The notes under the pieces were generated by a model, which did no database searches, was not told the origin of the DNA, and saw only the letters and a list, made by a program, of their open reading frames with translations. A stretch of 64,000 nucleotides of DNA, from assembly GCA_028023455.1 (NCBI GenBank), contig JAQFVV010012394.1:29829510-29893509 (forward strand). The letters run 5' to 3'. The DNA comes from Epiperipatus broadwayi. Its lineage: Eukaryota; Onychophora; Udeonychophora; Euonychophora; Peripatidae. Position numbers and translations under genes: made by a program. Below are positions 45,958 to 55,935 of the stretch, in pieces; within the stretch, counting starts at the first letter, position 1; each line of letters opens with the position of its first letter.

Positions 45958-48310
45958 TGTAACTGGACCCGCATACAACCCTTTTCTCACATCAGTTGTA
46001 ACAATTTTCTGATGAGCATGCTGTAGGAAGGAACTATCAATTGACATTCCTAATGCAGATGTTAATGCCTCCTACAACAATATTTCCTGCTCATCAGAGG
46101 ATGTAGTACCATAGAGACTGTGAACATTTAAACATTTATATGTTTGGTTTTCCAAACAGCGCCATTAGAGTTCCGTCTTACTACAACCTGACTGGCCTGG
46201 GTCTAGTTATGTCAGATGTAGCTCAGGAATGCATGAGATTCTCATGAACCAGTGCTATAATTGGTGAGTGATGTGATAAAACAAACAAAACTGAACAACT
46301 GGATAACCAATTTAATTTTTAGTAACAAAAATTTTTTATTAAATAACAATTAATTTGCAATTTCTAACGAAATTCATTTCTATCCACATGATAACTCATT
46401 TTTATTTTACTTATAAAAGAGTTAGAAGCAGTTCCTTTTTTTATCAATAGTTCATTTACAAATTCAATTATGAGAAAAAGCTTGGAAATAGTCAATTCAA
46501 TAATAGTTCATTTTGAATCCATTTATTAGAAGCTTGGAAACGTTCTAATTCAACAATAGTTCATTTTGAATTCATTTATGAGAAAAAGCTTGGAAATATT
46601 CTAATTCAACAATAATTCATTTTGAGTCCGTTTATGAGAAGAAGCTTGGAAATATTCTCATTCAACAATAATTCATTTTGAATCCATTTATGAGAAGAAG
46701 CTTGGAATTATTTAACAATAATTCATTTTGAATCCATTTATGAGAAGAAGCTTGGAAATATTCTAATTCAACAATAATTCATTTTGAATCCATTTATGAG
46801 AAGAAGCTTGGAAATATTCTAATTCAACAATAATTCATTTTGAATCCATTTATGAGAAGAAGCTTGGAAATATTCTAATTCAACATTAGTTCCTTTTGAA
46901 TTCATTTATGAGAAAAAGCTTGGAAATATTCCAATCCAACAATAGTTTGTTTTTGTATTCCTTTATGAGAAGAAGCCTGGTAGCAGTTAAGCATTTATGA
47001 TTTATATAACATTTTGTTATTTTATGAATTATTACCGATTGGTAAACATTTAAATTCAGCAATTCTTGGTTTGTGGAGTATTCATCATTTGGTAATTAAA
47101 GCATTTATAATTTAGTCAAATATAAAAGTATATTCTTATACATAAACTCTGTTACATTATAAGTAGCTTAGAAGCAGTCAAGTATTTATGATTTATACAG
47201 CATTTCATCATTTTATTAATTATTACCGATTGGTAGACATTTGAACTCAGCAATTCTTGGTTTGTAGAGCATTTTTCATTTGATAATTTAGGCATTTATA
47301 ATTTAGCCAAATATAGAAGTATATCCTTACACATAAACTCTGTTACATTATAAGAAGCTTAGAAGCAGTCAAGTATTTATGATTTATACAGCATTTCATC
47401 ATTTTATTAATTATTACCGATTGGTAGACATTTGAACTCAGCAATTCTTGGTTTGTAGAGCATTTATCATTTAGTAACTGAAGCATTTCTAATTTATATA
47501 GTAAATACATCCAAATATTTTTATAAATAAATTTGCATGTAGCTATTTCATAACTTCACTTCATGACATATGATAAAGATGTTTTAATATTTTATAAAAC
47601 AAATTCTATATAATTATTTCATAACTTCACTTTACAACGTATGATAAACATGTTTTAATATTTTATAAAAACAAATTCTATGTAATTATTTCATAACTTC
47701 ACTTTATAATGTATGATAAAGATGTTTTAATATTTTATAACATAATTACCTTCCAGTTTTGCAGTCTAGTTTATTCAAAAGAAGGCGGGTTATTTCATCG
47801 ATGGAAAGTCATGGCACAGCGTGGAGAGAATGAAGCCGCTAAATTACCCCATTGACATTATAATTCCTCTACCAAAGTTTTCTTTTTCCATTTTCACGTT
47901 TAGTTAAAGCTATATTTTAATTTGTCAAAAGAATTAAGTAATACACTTTCTTTTTTTTTAAAAAAAAAATTCAATATGTTCTGCTTCTCTGTGTAAGACG
48001 AAAGTTCTTTTTTTTCTCACAACGTGCCTAATTTGAATACTGCCTCAGTTTAACTCAAGTGTCTTTTTTTCTTTCTTTTTAATGATTGGATAATTAATTT
48101 CTTTTTTTTTATTGAGACAGATTTTAAAAAAAAGTAAAATAAGATGATATAACATTTTATTCAAATTCATCAATCTCAAAATTAAAAATATGATTTTTTT
48201 TTAAACAAATCAAAATTTATTGCATTCCCAATTAGACTGAATCATGCCAGACGTTTTTAAATGGGGGGGGTCTTTTGAATATTTATATGAGGAACAGAAT
48301 ATCTGTTTCA
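45958..48310 (-). repeat. 5' LTR (right copy), 2,353 bp
   Basis: Same order as the left LTR: stem-loop near 46,008-46,096; 56-bp array from 46,479 to about 46,973 with two units shortened by 5 and 6 bp; 191-bp array from 46,974 with three units; 71-bp array from 47,550 with three units. It ends ATCTGTTTCA against a TA microsatellite. As the 5' LTR on the minus strand it should hold the promoter. Confidence 0.9.
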
Positions 48311-48428
48311 ATATATATATATATATATTTCCCTTTACTTCAAAAAAAAAATATCAAAGACTTAATTCTTTTAATTTCTTTGTTTGTTTTACTTTTACCC
48401 CTTAACTAATTATTATTGTTGTTGTTGT
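48311..48428. other. (AT)n and AT-rich joint
   Basis: A short TA tract abuts the LTR end, followed by AT-rich sequence and a GTT run before the 347-bp satellite. No gene. Confidence 0.7.
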
Positions 48429-49160
48429 AATCAATGTGCATTTAATAAATTTACAATTACAACTTTAAATTACTTTAATAGATTTCTAACTGTAAAATCT
48501 TTCCATTGACTCATTGTAAATCGAAAGATTTTGTGAGTATTAATGTGTAATAAGAAATGGGGACTTTATCAGTGAAGAATTGACTAGCTTCACACTCGCA
48601 GATCTAACTAATTCAGCTTCACCTATTTAAATAGAAAATAGGTTGAAGTAAAGAAAGGTTCCCCTCTTTTCTTCCATAGTGTAAGCTTGTGGTTAAAACA
48701 CCTTTAGAGTTCCCTACTATCGCATTTTTACACACATATTAGCAAGGTTATAGCCTCAGTAAATATTACTTACATAATCAATGTGCGTTTAATAAATTTA
48801 TAATTACAACTTTAAATTACTTTAATAGATTTCTAACTATAAAATCTTTCCATTGACTCGTTGTAAATCGAAAGATTTCGCGAGTATTGATGCGTAATAA
48901 GAAATGTGGACTTAATCAGTGAAGTATTGACTAGCTTCACGATTGCAGATCTAACCGCTTCAGCTTCACCTATTTAAATAGAAAGTACGTTGAAGTAAAG
49001 AAGTGTTCCCCTCTTTTCTTCCATAGCATAAGCTTGTGGTTAAAACACCTGTAGAGGTCCCTACTATCACATTTTTACACGCATATTAGCGAGGTTATAG
49101 CCGCAGTAAATATTACTTACGTAATCAATGTGCGTTTAATAAATTTATAATTACAACTTT
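48429..49160. repeat. 347-bp satellite, 2.1 units
   Basis: AATCAATGTGC starts units at 48,429, 48,776 and 49,123; the third stops after about 38 bp where an ATT tract begins. Units differ by roughly 6-8% by eye. Contents include TATTTAAATA and CTAGCTTCAC blocks but no coding frame and no hammerhead core that I could find. Confidence 0.88.
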
Positions 49161-49161
49161 A

Positions 49162-49209
<48 letters not shown>

Positions 49210-49252
49210 GATTACATACATGTGTGATTACAACCGTATGTAATCGGCACAA
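49162..49252. repeat. (ATT)n plus shared 40-bp terminal motif
   Basis: ATT triplets to 49,208, then a motif matching 33,331-33,372 (GTGTGATTACAACC, TATGTAAT-GGCACA). It is followed by another TA run to about 49,271. Confidence 0.75.
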
Positions 49253-49328
49253 TATATATATATATATATATGATAAACAATAACAAGTTAAAATTTATTT
49301 TTTTAACCTGCTTATAGCTTGCATTTTA

Positions 49329-49503
49329 TGATCACAGATGGAGCTCTACCAATAGCCCACTCAAGCTTGTTTACAAAAAATGCTGAGAGAGAATCAAAAA
49401 TAAAATATCTCAATTTGAAAGAGATATTTTATTTTCGATTCTTTCTCAGCATTTTTTGTAAACAAGCTAGAGTGGGCTATTGGTGGAGCTCCATCTGTGA
49501 TCA
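49329..49503. mobile_element. Foldback MITE-like element, 175 bp
   Basis: Arms 49,328-49,411 and 49,421-49,504 are inverted repeats of 84 bp with four mismatches around a 9-base loop. Ends are TGATCACAGATGGAGCTC, with TA on both outer sides (49,327-49,328 and 49,504-49,505), as for elements that duplicate TA. The arm aligns with the first 80 bp of the 418-bp hammerhead unit next door (TGATCA, AGATGGAGCT, TACCAA, GTTTACA in the same order), so it may derive from that repeat family. Confidence 0.75.
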
Positions 49504-49608
49504 TATATATATATATGATCAATAGATGGAGCTTTACCAAGACCTCCAAACAAGCGTATTCTGTTTACATAAATGTCAGAGTCAATATTCACTGTCTCTT
49601 TCATTTTG

Positions 49609-49668
49609 CTCCACCCTCAGATCAGCTGATTTCAAGCTGATTTCCTCTCATCAGTGAAGGGATAGGAG
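49609..49668 (-). ncRNA. Hammerhead ribozyme, copy 1
   Basis: On the minus strand: stem I 5' side CCCTTCA preceded by CTCC, core CTGATGA, stem II GAGG/GCTT with loop AAATCA (the inner pair is G-G here, so three pairs remain), core GAAA, stem III ATCAG/CTGAT with no loop bases, then C17 (complement of 49,620), then TGAGGG and GGAG closing stem I. Cleavage is predicted between the bases complementary to 49,620 and 49,619. Confidence 0.75.
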
Positions 49669-50026
49669 TTATAAAACTAGACCTAAAAAACTGACTCCAA
49701 GCGTTTATGCAAAACGTTTCTATCAGTTTGCAAGCATGAATTTTTTAGACACGTTAATGTCTTCAAACTCAGCCTATCAAACAAGATAGCTATATGAGTC
49801 CGATTTCAGTTCAGATTCTCCACATAGTAAAAGTTTCTGCAATCTATATCATTGCAAGAAAACTTTAAAGGTACATTTATGAAAAAGAAAAACCAAGTTT
49901 TATATACGTAAAACTTGCTATCGTTTGTATTAATGATCAATAGATGGAGCTTTACCAAGACCTCCAAACAAGCGTATTCTGTTTACATAAACATCAGAGT
50001 CAATATTCACTGTCTCTTTCATTTTG

Positions 50027-50086
50027 CTCCACCCTCAGATCAGCTGATTTCAAGCTGATTTGCTCTCATCAGTGAAGGAATAGGAG
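50027..50086 (-). ncRNA. Hammerhead ribozyme, copy 2
   Basis: Exactly 418 bp after copy 1. Core CTGATGA, stem II GAGC/GCTT (four pairs, one G-T), loop AAATCA, GAAA, stem III ATCAG/CTGAT, cleavage C at 50,038. Stem I pairs TGAGG with CCTTCA and GGAG with CTCC. All invariant core positions are present. Confidence 0.82.
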
Positions 50087-50444
50087 TTATAAAACTAGAC
50101 CTAAAAAACTGACTCCAAGCGTTTATGCAAAACGTTTCTATCAGTTTGCAAGCATGAATTTTTTAGACACGTTAATGTCTTCAAACTCAGCCTATCCAAC
50201 AAGATAGATATATGGGTCCGATTTCAGTTCAGTTTCTCCACATAGTAAAAGTTTCTGCAATCTATATCATTGCAAGAAAACTTTAAAGGTACATTTATGA
50301 AAAAGAAAAACAAGTTTTATATATGTAAAAATTTGCTATTGCTTGTATTAATCATCAATAGATGGAGCTTTACCAAGACCTCCAAACAAGCGTATTCTGT
50401 TTACATAAACATCAGAGTCAATATTCACTGTCTCTCTCATTTTG

Positions 50445-50504
50445 CTCCACCCTCAGATCAGCTGATTTCAAGCTTATTTGCTCTCATCAGTGAAGGGATA
50501 GGAA
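50445..50504 (-). ncRNA. Hammerhead ribozyme, copy 3
   Basis: Same layout, cleavage C at 50,456. The stem II loop is AAATAA, and the outer stem I strand is TTCC in place of CTCC, pairing with GGAG through one G-T. The core is intact. Confidence 0.8.
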
Positions 50505-50959
50505 TTATAAAACTAGACCTAAAAACTGACTCCAAGTGTTTATGCAAAACGTTTCTATCAGTTTGCTAGCATGAATTTTTTAGACACATTAATGTCTTCA
50601 AACTCAGCCTATCAAACAAGATAGCTATATGGGTCTGATTTCAGTTCAGTTTTTCCACATAGTAAAAGTTTCTGCAATCTATATCAATGCAAAATTCATG
50701 CTTGCAAACTGATAGAAACGTTTTGCATAAACGCTTGGAGTCAGTTTTTTAGGTCTAGTTTTAAAGTTTTCTTGCAATGATATAGATTGCAGAAACTTTT
50801 ACTATGTGGAGAAACTGAACTGAAATCGGACCCATATAGCTATCTTGTTTAATAGGCTGAGTTTGAAGACATTAACGTATCTAAAAAATTCATGCTTGCA
50901 AACTGATAGAAACGTTTTGCATAAACACTTGGAGTCAGTTTTTAGGTCTAGTTTTATAA

Positions 50960-51019
50960 TTCCTATCCCTTCACTGATGAGAGCAAATCAGCTTGAAATC
51001 AGCTGATCTGAGGGTGGAG
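50960..51019 (+). ncRNA. Hammerhead ribozyme, inverted copy 4
   Basis: On the plus strand: CTGATGA at 50,974-50,980, stem II GAGC 50,981-50,984 with GCTT 50,991-50,994, GAAA 50,995-50,998, stem III folding back on ATCAGCTGAT to T51,007, cleavage C at 51,008, then TGAGGG and GGAG. It shares the TTCC variant with copy 3, so the inverted unit is closest to that copy. Confidence 0.82.
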
Positions 51020-51167
51020 CAAAATGAAAGAGACAGTGAATATTGACTCTGACGTTTATGTAAACACAATACGCTTGTTTGTAGGTCTTGGTAAAGCTCC
51101 ATCTATTGATCATTAATACAAGCGATAGCAGGTTTTTACGTATATAAAACTTATTTTTCTTTTTCAT

Positions 51168-51451
51168 ATATATATATATATATATATTATAATGATCCAA
51201 AAGAAAGGGAAGGAAGCAGTCAATTGTACCTGCACTACAAGGACACCTTATAGGCATCTGAACCTAGAAAAATTTATAAATTAGGCAGATACACACTGTT
51301 AAGATCCCACTTTCTTTTATATTTAGACTGTTAGCCCATTGTCACTACCTCAGTGAAACAGCAGAAATTTATATTTTATAAATTCTTATCTAGGAATTTT
51401 TTTGAAAAAAGAATAAAATAAGCCACTGCCAGTAATTAACAGACAAACATT

Positions 51452-51505
<54 letters not shown>

Positions 51506-54080
51506 AACACATTACATATATATATATATATAAAATTTAGCATTACTATTTTAGTATGCTTACTTTAGCATTTAACAACATTTTTTTTTACTTTTATTTT
51601 AGATTTTAATTTACATTTTAAATTTTTTTATAAGTTCGCACAGATGGATTTATAAAAGTTTCTTTTATAATGTTGAGTATAGATTGGTTACATAGATTTC
51701 ATGGTTAAAAACATTTCAAAATAAACATAAATGATCAAAATATAAAGTCATTGTTGTAATTTCAGAGGAATTTCACAAGAAACCCATATAGCATTCATCA
51801 TAAGATGCCACATTGACACCAATATGTAAAAAGACATCCGAATAAATGCATTTTAGATATTCACCATAAGATATCATCATTTACCGAATGTCTATATATT
51901 TTAATCATATATGAAAACAAAAACGCAATTAACCGATAAAGAATCTATGCAAGCGCCTTTACCCAACTTAAATTTAATGCATTTTTATTTAGAGTGTCAA
52001 GTATGAATAGACTACATAGATTTGCACTTGAAAAGAAAACATTCAATCCCTTATTTAAAGTTAGGCCAAAAGTTCACAATTAAACCAACATCAATCCACC
52101 TGATATATTGATGTATTCGATATAACACAAACACGGCAGCACAAAATAGGTCAAGAGAAGAAATTGACTCTCACCACATAGGAATACTATATCTTTCTGA
52201 TGATAAGAACAATAAAAAAACTCCATAGGAAAGGACTGTGGTCATTTTTATCAACTTATGATCGCATTCCATAGGCAAAAGGGGCTGTGCCGTATAATTA
52301 GATTCTGCGCCTAGCTAACCTCATACTATATTTACTAATTACACCAATATATCAAATCCATTGACTTAATTCAACTATGAAACAAATAACCTAAGATTAC
52401 CATCCCCTAATAAAGCTTTCCAAATCTATATTGCCATTCACGCCCAACTTAAGTTTAACATTTATATAATTTAGTTTAATGAAAAACAAAAATCATAAAT
52501 AAAACTTAAAAGAACAAAAAATAAGTAAATGGAAATGATTTAAAAAAATTGAAATTCATCAAATTAAACTTCTTATTAATAATTTAACTTGGACAGATAG
52601 GCAATACTATTTCTATAAATTAAATACTGGGAAAGTTTATATTTTAGAGTTCTTAGTGTTTTTAAAATTGTTCATAAAGTTCTTGCGGTTCTAAAAAGTT
52701 CATCTTTATCCATTGCTTGCCATTTGAACATGAATTCCCAAGCTGTCCTAAAGAGATTTTTATCCAGTTAGCCATTTTATTTATTCATCCAGAGGTCTTA
52801 CTTTAGCTGGTCCTCAATGTAGAAAACAATGTTATTTCTCTTTCTTTTTTAGCAGAACTGAAGGGATTGATGAGTGCATCTTTTCAGTCCCTTCTACTTC
52901 AACTCCACACTACCACATATCACCACCACTGCCACACACCTCCTCCTGCTCTTTCTTCACTCACTTTTTATAGTAGACTTTCAGATCCAGTGAACATTAT
53001 GTCATCAATGATGATGATATTTCTGTTGAGGTACAATTTCCCGATGGATTTCTTTCATTGGCTATTAGTTTCTATTGTTTTCCTATCTGACCATTGCTTA
53101 TACATTTAAATGCCCAAGGGCAAGTTCACTTGGACTAATTAAAATAATCATTTCTATTTTTCAATAACATTAATTAATCTGTTTTCCAAACTTAAAGATA
53201 TATTTTTATCTCTAATTTTTTTTTTTTAAGTTTTTGTTTTTAAAATACTTTTTCTATTTTTAATAAAGTTTTATTTTAATATTATTTTTTTCATCTGTGT
53301 GATTTTATATATATATATATTTGAGTTTAAATGTGCTTTAATTTCAATTTTTAATTTAAAAAAAAAAAAAATGTTTTTATTTGCGAACTTTTCAATGTTA
53401 CATTTTAAGAAAAACTAATGTAATGGCGTATGTGCCCGTTACAAAATATATATATATATTATAAGTTGTTACATTTATAACAATTTTTGTAATGGAATTT
53501 GAACATAGTTGATAACGATACCTTAGATAATCCAATGTACTTCTATTTAAATTATAGTTGATATTTTTTTTAGAAAAAAAATATCTTATTATATTAATTA
53601 TTGTATTATTTTGAAGAATTATTATATATACACACAATTGAAGTATATATTTAAGCTATTAAAATATTTTATTTTTAAATTATTGTATTAATTAATTATT
53701 CATATATCTTTCAGGAAATCCTTTAATTTGTAACGAAAATCTGATTAAGTTTGCATTGTTTTTAAATATATATCATAATTATCATATGCATAACCCAAAA
53801 TGCAAATATCCAGAAGAACTAAACGGTTATCCTGTAAAAAGCTTTATCATACCTTTATGCACCCAAAAATATATAGATGGAAAATTCTGTCATGACTAAA
53901 TATGCTACAACATAAATATAGTAAAAGTCATAAATATTTAAAGCAATATTGTGCAAAATTTGTTAAAAATTTGCTAATGGAACTTCTTTGTTATATTATT
54001 ATATGTTTGGTTATAAAAGCATTAAAATAGTATAGATGACAACATCTTCCGTCTGACTTTTTTTTTAAAGTGTCATAGCA
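51168..54080. other. Unassigned AT-rich DNA with (TA)n and (CA)n
   Basis: A TA tract follows the array, and a (CA)n tract with TA continuation lies at 51,457-51,530. The rest (51.6-54.0 kb) shows no gene. One open frame at 52,867-53,109 (80 codons) has no recognisable feature. Short TA runs occur near 53,308 and 53,448. Confidence 0.55.
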
Positions 54081-54157
54081 TTGGTTGGAATGCAAACCCA
54101 CCACCCGGGCAACTGCCTGCAAGTGCAAGGCAGTCACGCTGACCTCTCAACGACCAA
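54081..54157 (-). other. tRNA-like sequence (pseudogene or SINE head)
   Basis: A GC-rich 77-nt island in AT-rich DNA. On the minus strand the ends TTGGTCG and CCAACCAA pair with one mismatch, an anticodon-arm-like palindrome GCCT...AGGC holds TTGCAC (Ala-like), and a T-arm-like TGGG-TTTGCAT-TCCA follows CCCGGG. The T loop departs from TTC-x-A at two positions and the anticodon loop is too long, so a functional tRNA is unlikely. Confidence 0.3.
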
Positions 54158-54238
54158 TGCAAGACTCCTTTGGACTTTTTGTTTCGACATTTACATAAAA
54201 ATAACATTTCATTTTTTTAATAAAAATAAATATCAATT

Positions 54239-54242
<4 letters not shown>

Positions 54243-54278
<36 letters not shown>

Positions 54279-54283
54279 AATCA

Positions 54284-54321
<38 letters not shown>

Positions 54322-54322
54322 A
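54243..54322. repeat. (TA)n double tract at Penelope 3' end
   Basis: Two TA runs separated by CAAATCAAG. The partner element at 56,882 also ends at a TA run after the same CAGTACAA/ATTTTGATATA end sequence, so a TA tract is the common 3' boundary of this family. Confidence 0.9.
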
Positions 54323-55935
54323 AATACAGTACAATTTACATAAATTATATTCTTTTAGAAGTACTATCGACTATACACTTTGTAGTCTTTATCAACTATA
54401 TAACACTGAATAAGCAAAACGAGACAACCTTTAACAATACCCATAGTTCAATTCAGATTTGCCACAATTCTGTTATCTTAACATTTGATGACTGGCGATT
54501 CATTAACATTTGACGATTTCTTGAAATCAACATAGCCTCTTTTATTTTACGTTTATTATGACAACGTTCAATTTGAATAATTTATATATTTTTATAATCA
54601 AATTTAATTCCATATTGACAAGATTTATTATGATCAAATATAACAGATGATGAAGGTTTATTTACATCTATTCCAGATTGATTCTCTTTTTGAATTCTAT
54701 TATATAAAAGCATATGCTCTTTTATTCTCTTCTCAAATGTACACTTAGATCCACCAATGTATTATATGTCACATCCACATATCAATCTATATATAATAGA
54801 ATTTTGAGTAAACTTTGAATTTTGAATTTTAGAATTATTAAGTAATCTATTTATGTTATTTGTAGAGAAAAAAGCAATATGACATAAACCATTATAAATT
54901 TTCCTAATAAACTTGACCTGCTCATCTGAAATAAATGGCATTGAAATCCATTTCATTTTGATATTTTTATTTTTAATTTTATTATAGTGTTGATTTTTTT
55001 AAAATCCTTTAATAATATTAGCAATAGCATTTTTATAATAACCAATTTTTAACAAGTCATTAACAAATAAATGTACATTTTTAATTTTATCACTAGAATA
55101 TTTGCATACTTTTTTATTTCGAAATAAGAATGATTTCAATCCAGACAGCTTGTGACACATAGGTACATGTGATTCATATGGAATAAATCCTCTAGTTTCA
55201 ATTGGTTTAACTAACATAAGATAATCCAAACCATAATCATTAAGTGTAACTTGAATATCCAAGAATTTTATGGAATTGTATTTTTCTTTAGTTATAACCC
55301 ATTTTATATCCTTAATCTCATTTAATTCATTAAATAACTTGATTATTAATTCTAGTTTTCCACAAATAAAAACCTCATCCACATATCTATGATATACTTT
55401 AATTTCTTGATATTTGAATTGTTTTAAAATTTTACTTTCATATGTTGATATAACAAAATTACAAATTTGAACAACAGCAGGAAGACCCGTTGGCCAACCA
55501 AAATTCATTTTACAATATTCATTATTAAAATTAATATAAATATTTTTATCAATAAAGTGCAATACTTTTATAATAAAATTTATAATATCAGACTTTACAT
55601 TTTTTGAAACAAGAGCATTATAAATAATATTAATTGACTCTATTCTATCTATTGATCCATACATTTCATTTATATCAAAAGTACAAATTGTGTCATGTAA
55701 ATCTATATTTATATTCCTAATTTTATCAACAAAAATCAAATGATGATGAAACAGTATATTCTCCAAAACCTAAAAAATCTTGAAGTAATAATTCAATATA
55801 TCTACATGTTTGATAATAATATGCACCACCAAAATCAACCATCAATCTCAATGGATAATTTTCTTTATGTAGCTTTATATTCGAAAATATTCTAGTGCAA
55901 ATTGCAGATGATGGATATAAGTTATAATATAAGTT
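54323..55935 (-). pseudogene. Penelope-like element L1: RT plus GIY-YIG, minus strand
   Basis: From about 55,935 downward on the minus strand: NLYPSSAIC and the YYYQTCRYIELLLQDF region, then (after a one-base insertion near 55,730) FDINEMYGSIDR (motif A), WPTGLPAVVQICNF (motif B), YHRYVDEVFIC (catalytic box with second Asp changed to Glu), IKFLDIQVTLND, RGFIPYESHVPMCHKLSG and, near 54,780-54,420, CGCDI, a stop, YIGGSKCTFEKRIKEH and KEAMLISRNRQ of a GIY-YIG nuclease. In-frame stops lie at 54,999 and 54,762. Order and motifs are those of Penelope-like elements. Its 5' part is cut where it meets L2 head to head. Confidence 0.82.

Larger units (their letters stand above)
41009..48310 (-). mobile_element. 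Non-autonomous LTR retrotransposon with oversized LTRs
   Basis: Two direct repeats, 41,009-43,630 and 45,958-48,310, both begin TGTAAC and end TTTCA (TG...CA), enclosing 2,327 bp. On the minus strand the right repeat is the 5' LTR: two bases after it comes a 22-nt primer site matching the 3' end of tRNA-Lys. A purine tract (GGTGAGGGGTAA on the minus strand) abuts the other LTR at 43,631. Four-base flanks are both ATAT (41,005-41,008 and 48,311-48,314), a plausible but low-complexity target duplication. The body encodes a coiled-coil gag-like protein and no protease, RT or integrase, so it must borrow enzymes. LTRs are nearly identical outside their tandem arrays, suggesting a young insertion. 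Confidence 0.9.
49516..51167. mobile_element. Retrozyme-like array: 418-bp hammerhead repeat, tandem and inverted
   Basis: Units start at 49,516, 49,934 and 50,352 (exactly 418 bp apart, TGATCAATAGATGGAGC start; TCATCAATAG in the third). The third stops near 50,690 and is followed by an inverted part: a 70-bp piece (50,694-50,763), a deletion joint and then a nearly complete inverted unit to 51,167. Both ends of the array run into TA microsatellites. Each unit that keeps the segment encodes a type I hammerhead. Tandem units of a few hundred bases with one hammerhead each are the defining form of animal retrozymes, small non-coding elements made as circular RNA. No protein is encoded. Confidence 0.8.

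Noticed and set aside
49319-49525. Plus-strand 68-codon frame
   Set aside because: It covers the foldback element, whose structure explains the sequence; no protein similarity.
49715-49735. CTGATAGAAACG on the minus strand of the 418-bp unit
   Set aside because: The CTGAT and GAAAC boxes overlap with no stem II; the real hammerhead lies about 80 bp away.
52867-53109. 80-codon plus-strand open frame as a small gene
   Set aside because: No domain, no conserved neighbour and His/Pro/Leu runs from CACCAC/CTC repeats; indistinguishable from chance.
54081-54157. Functional tRNA-Ala gene
   Set aside because: The anticodon loop is too long and the T loop lacks the invariant C and A; at best a pseudogene or SINE head.
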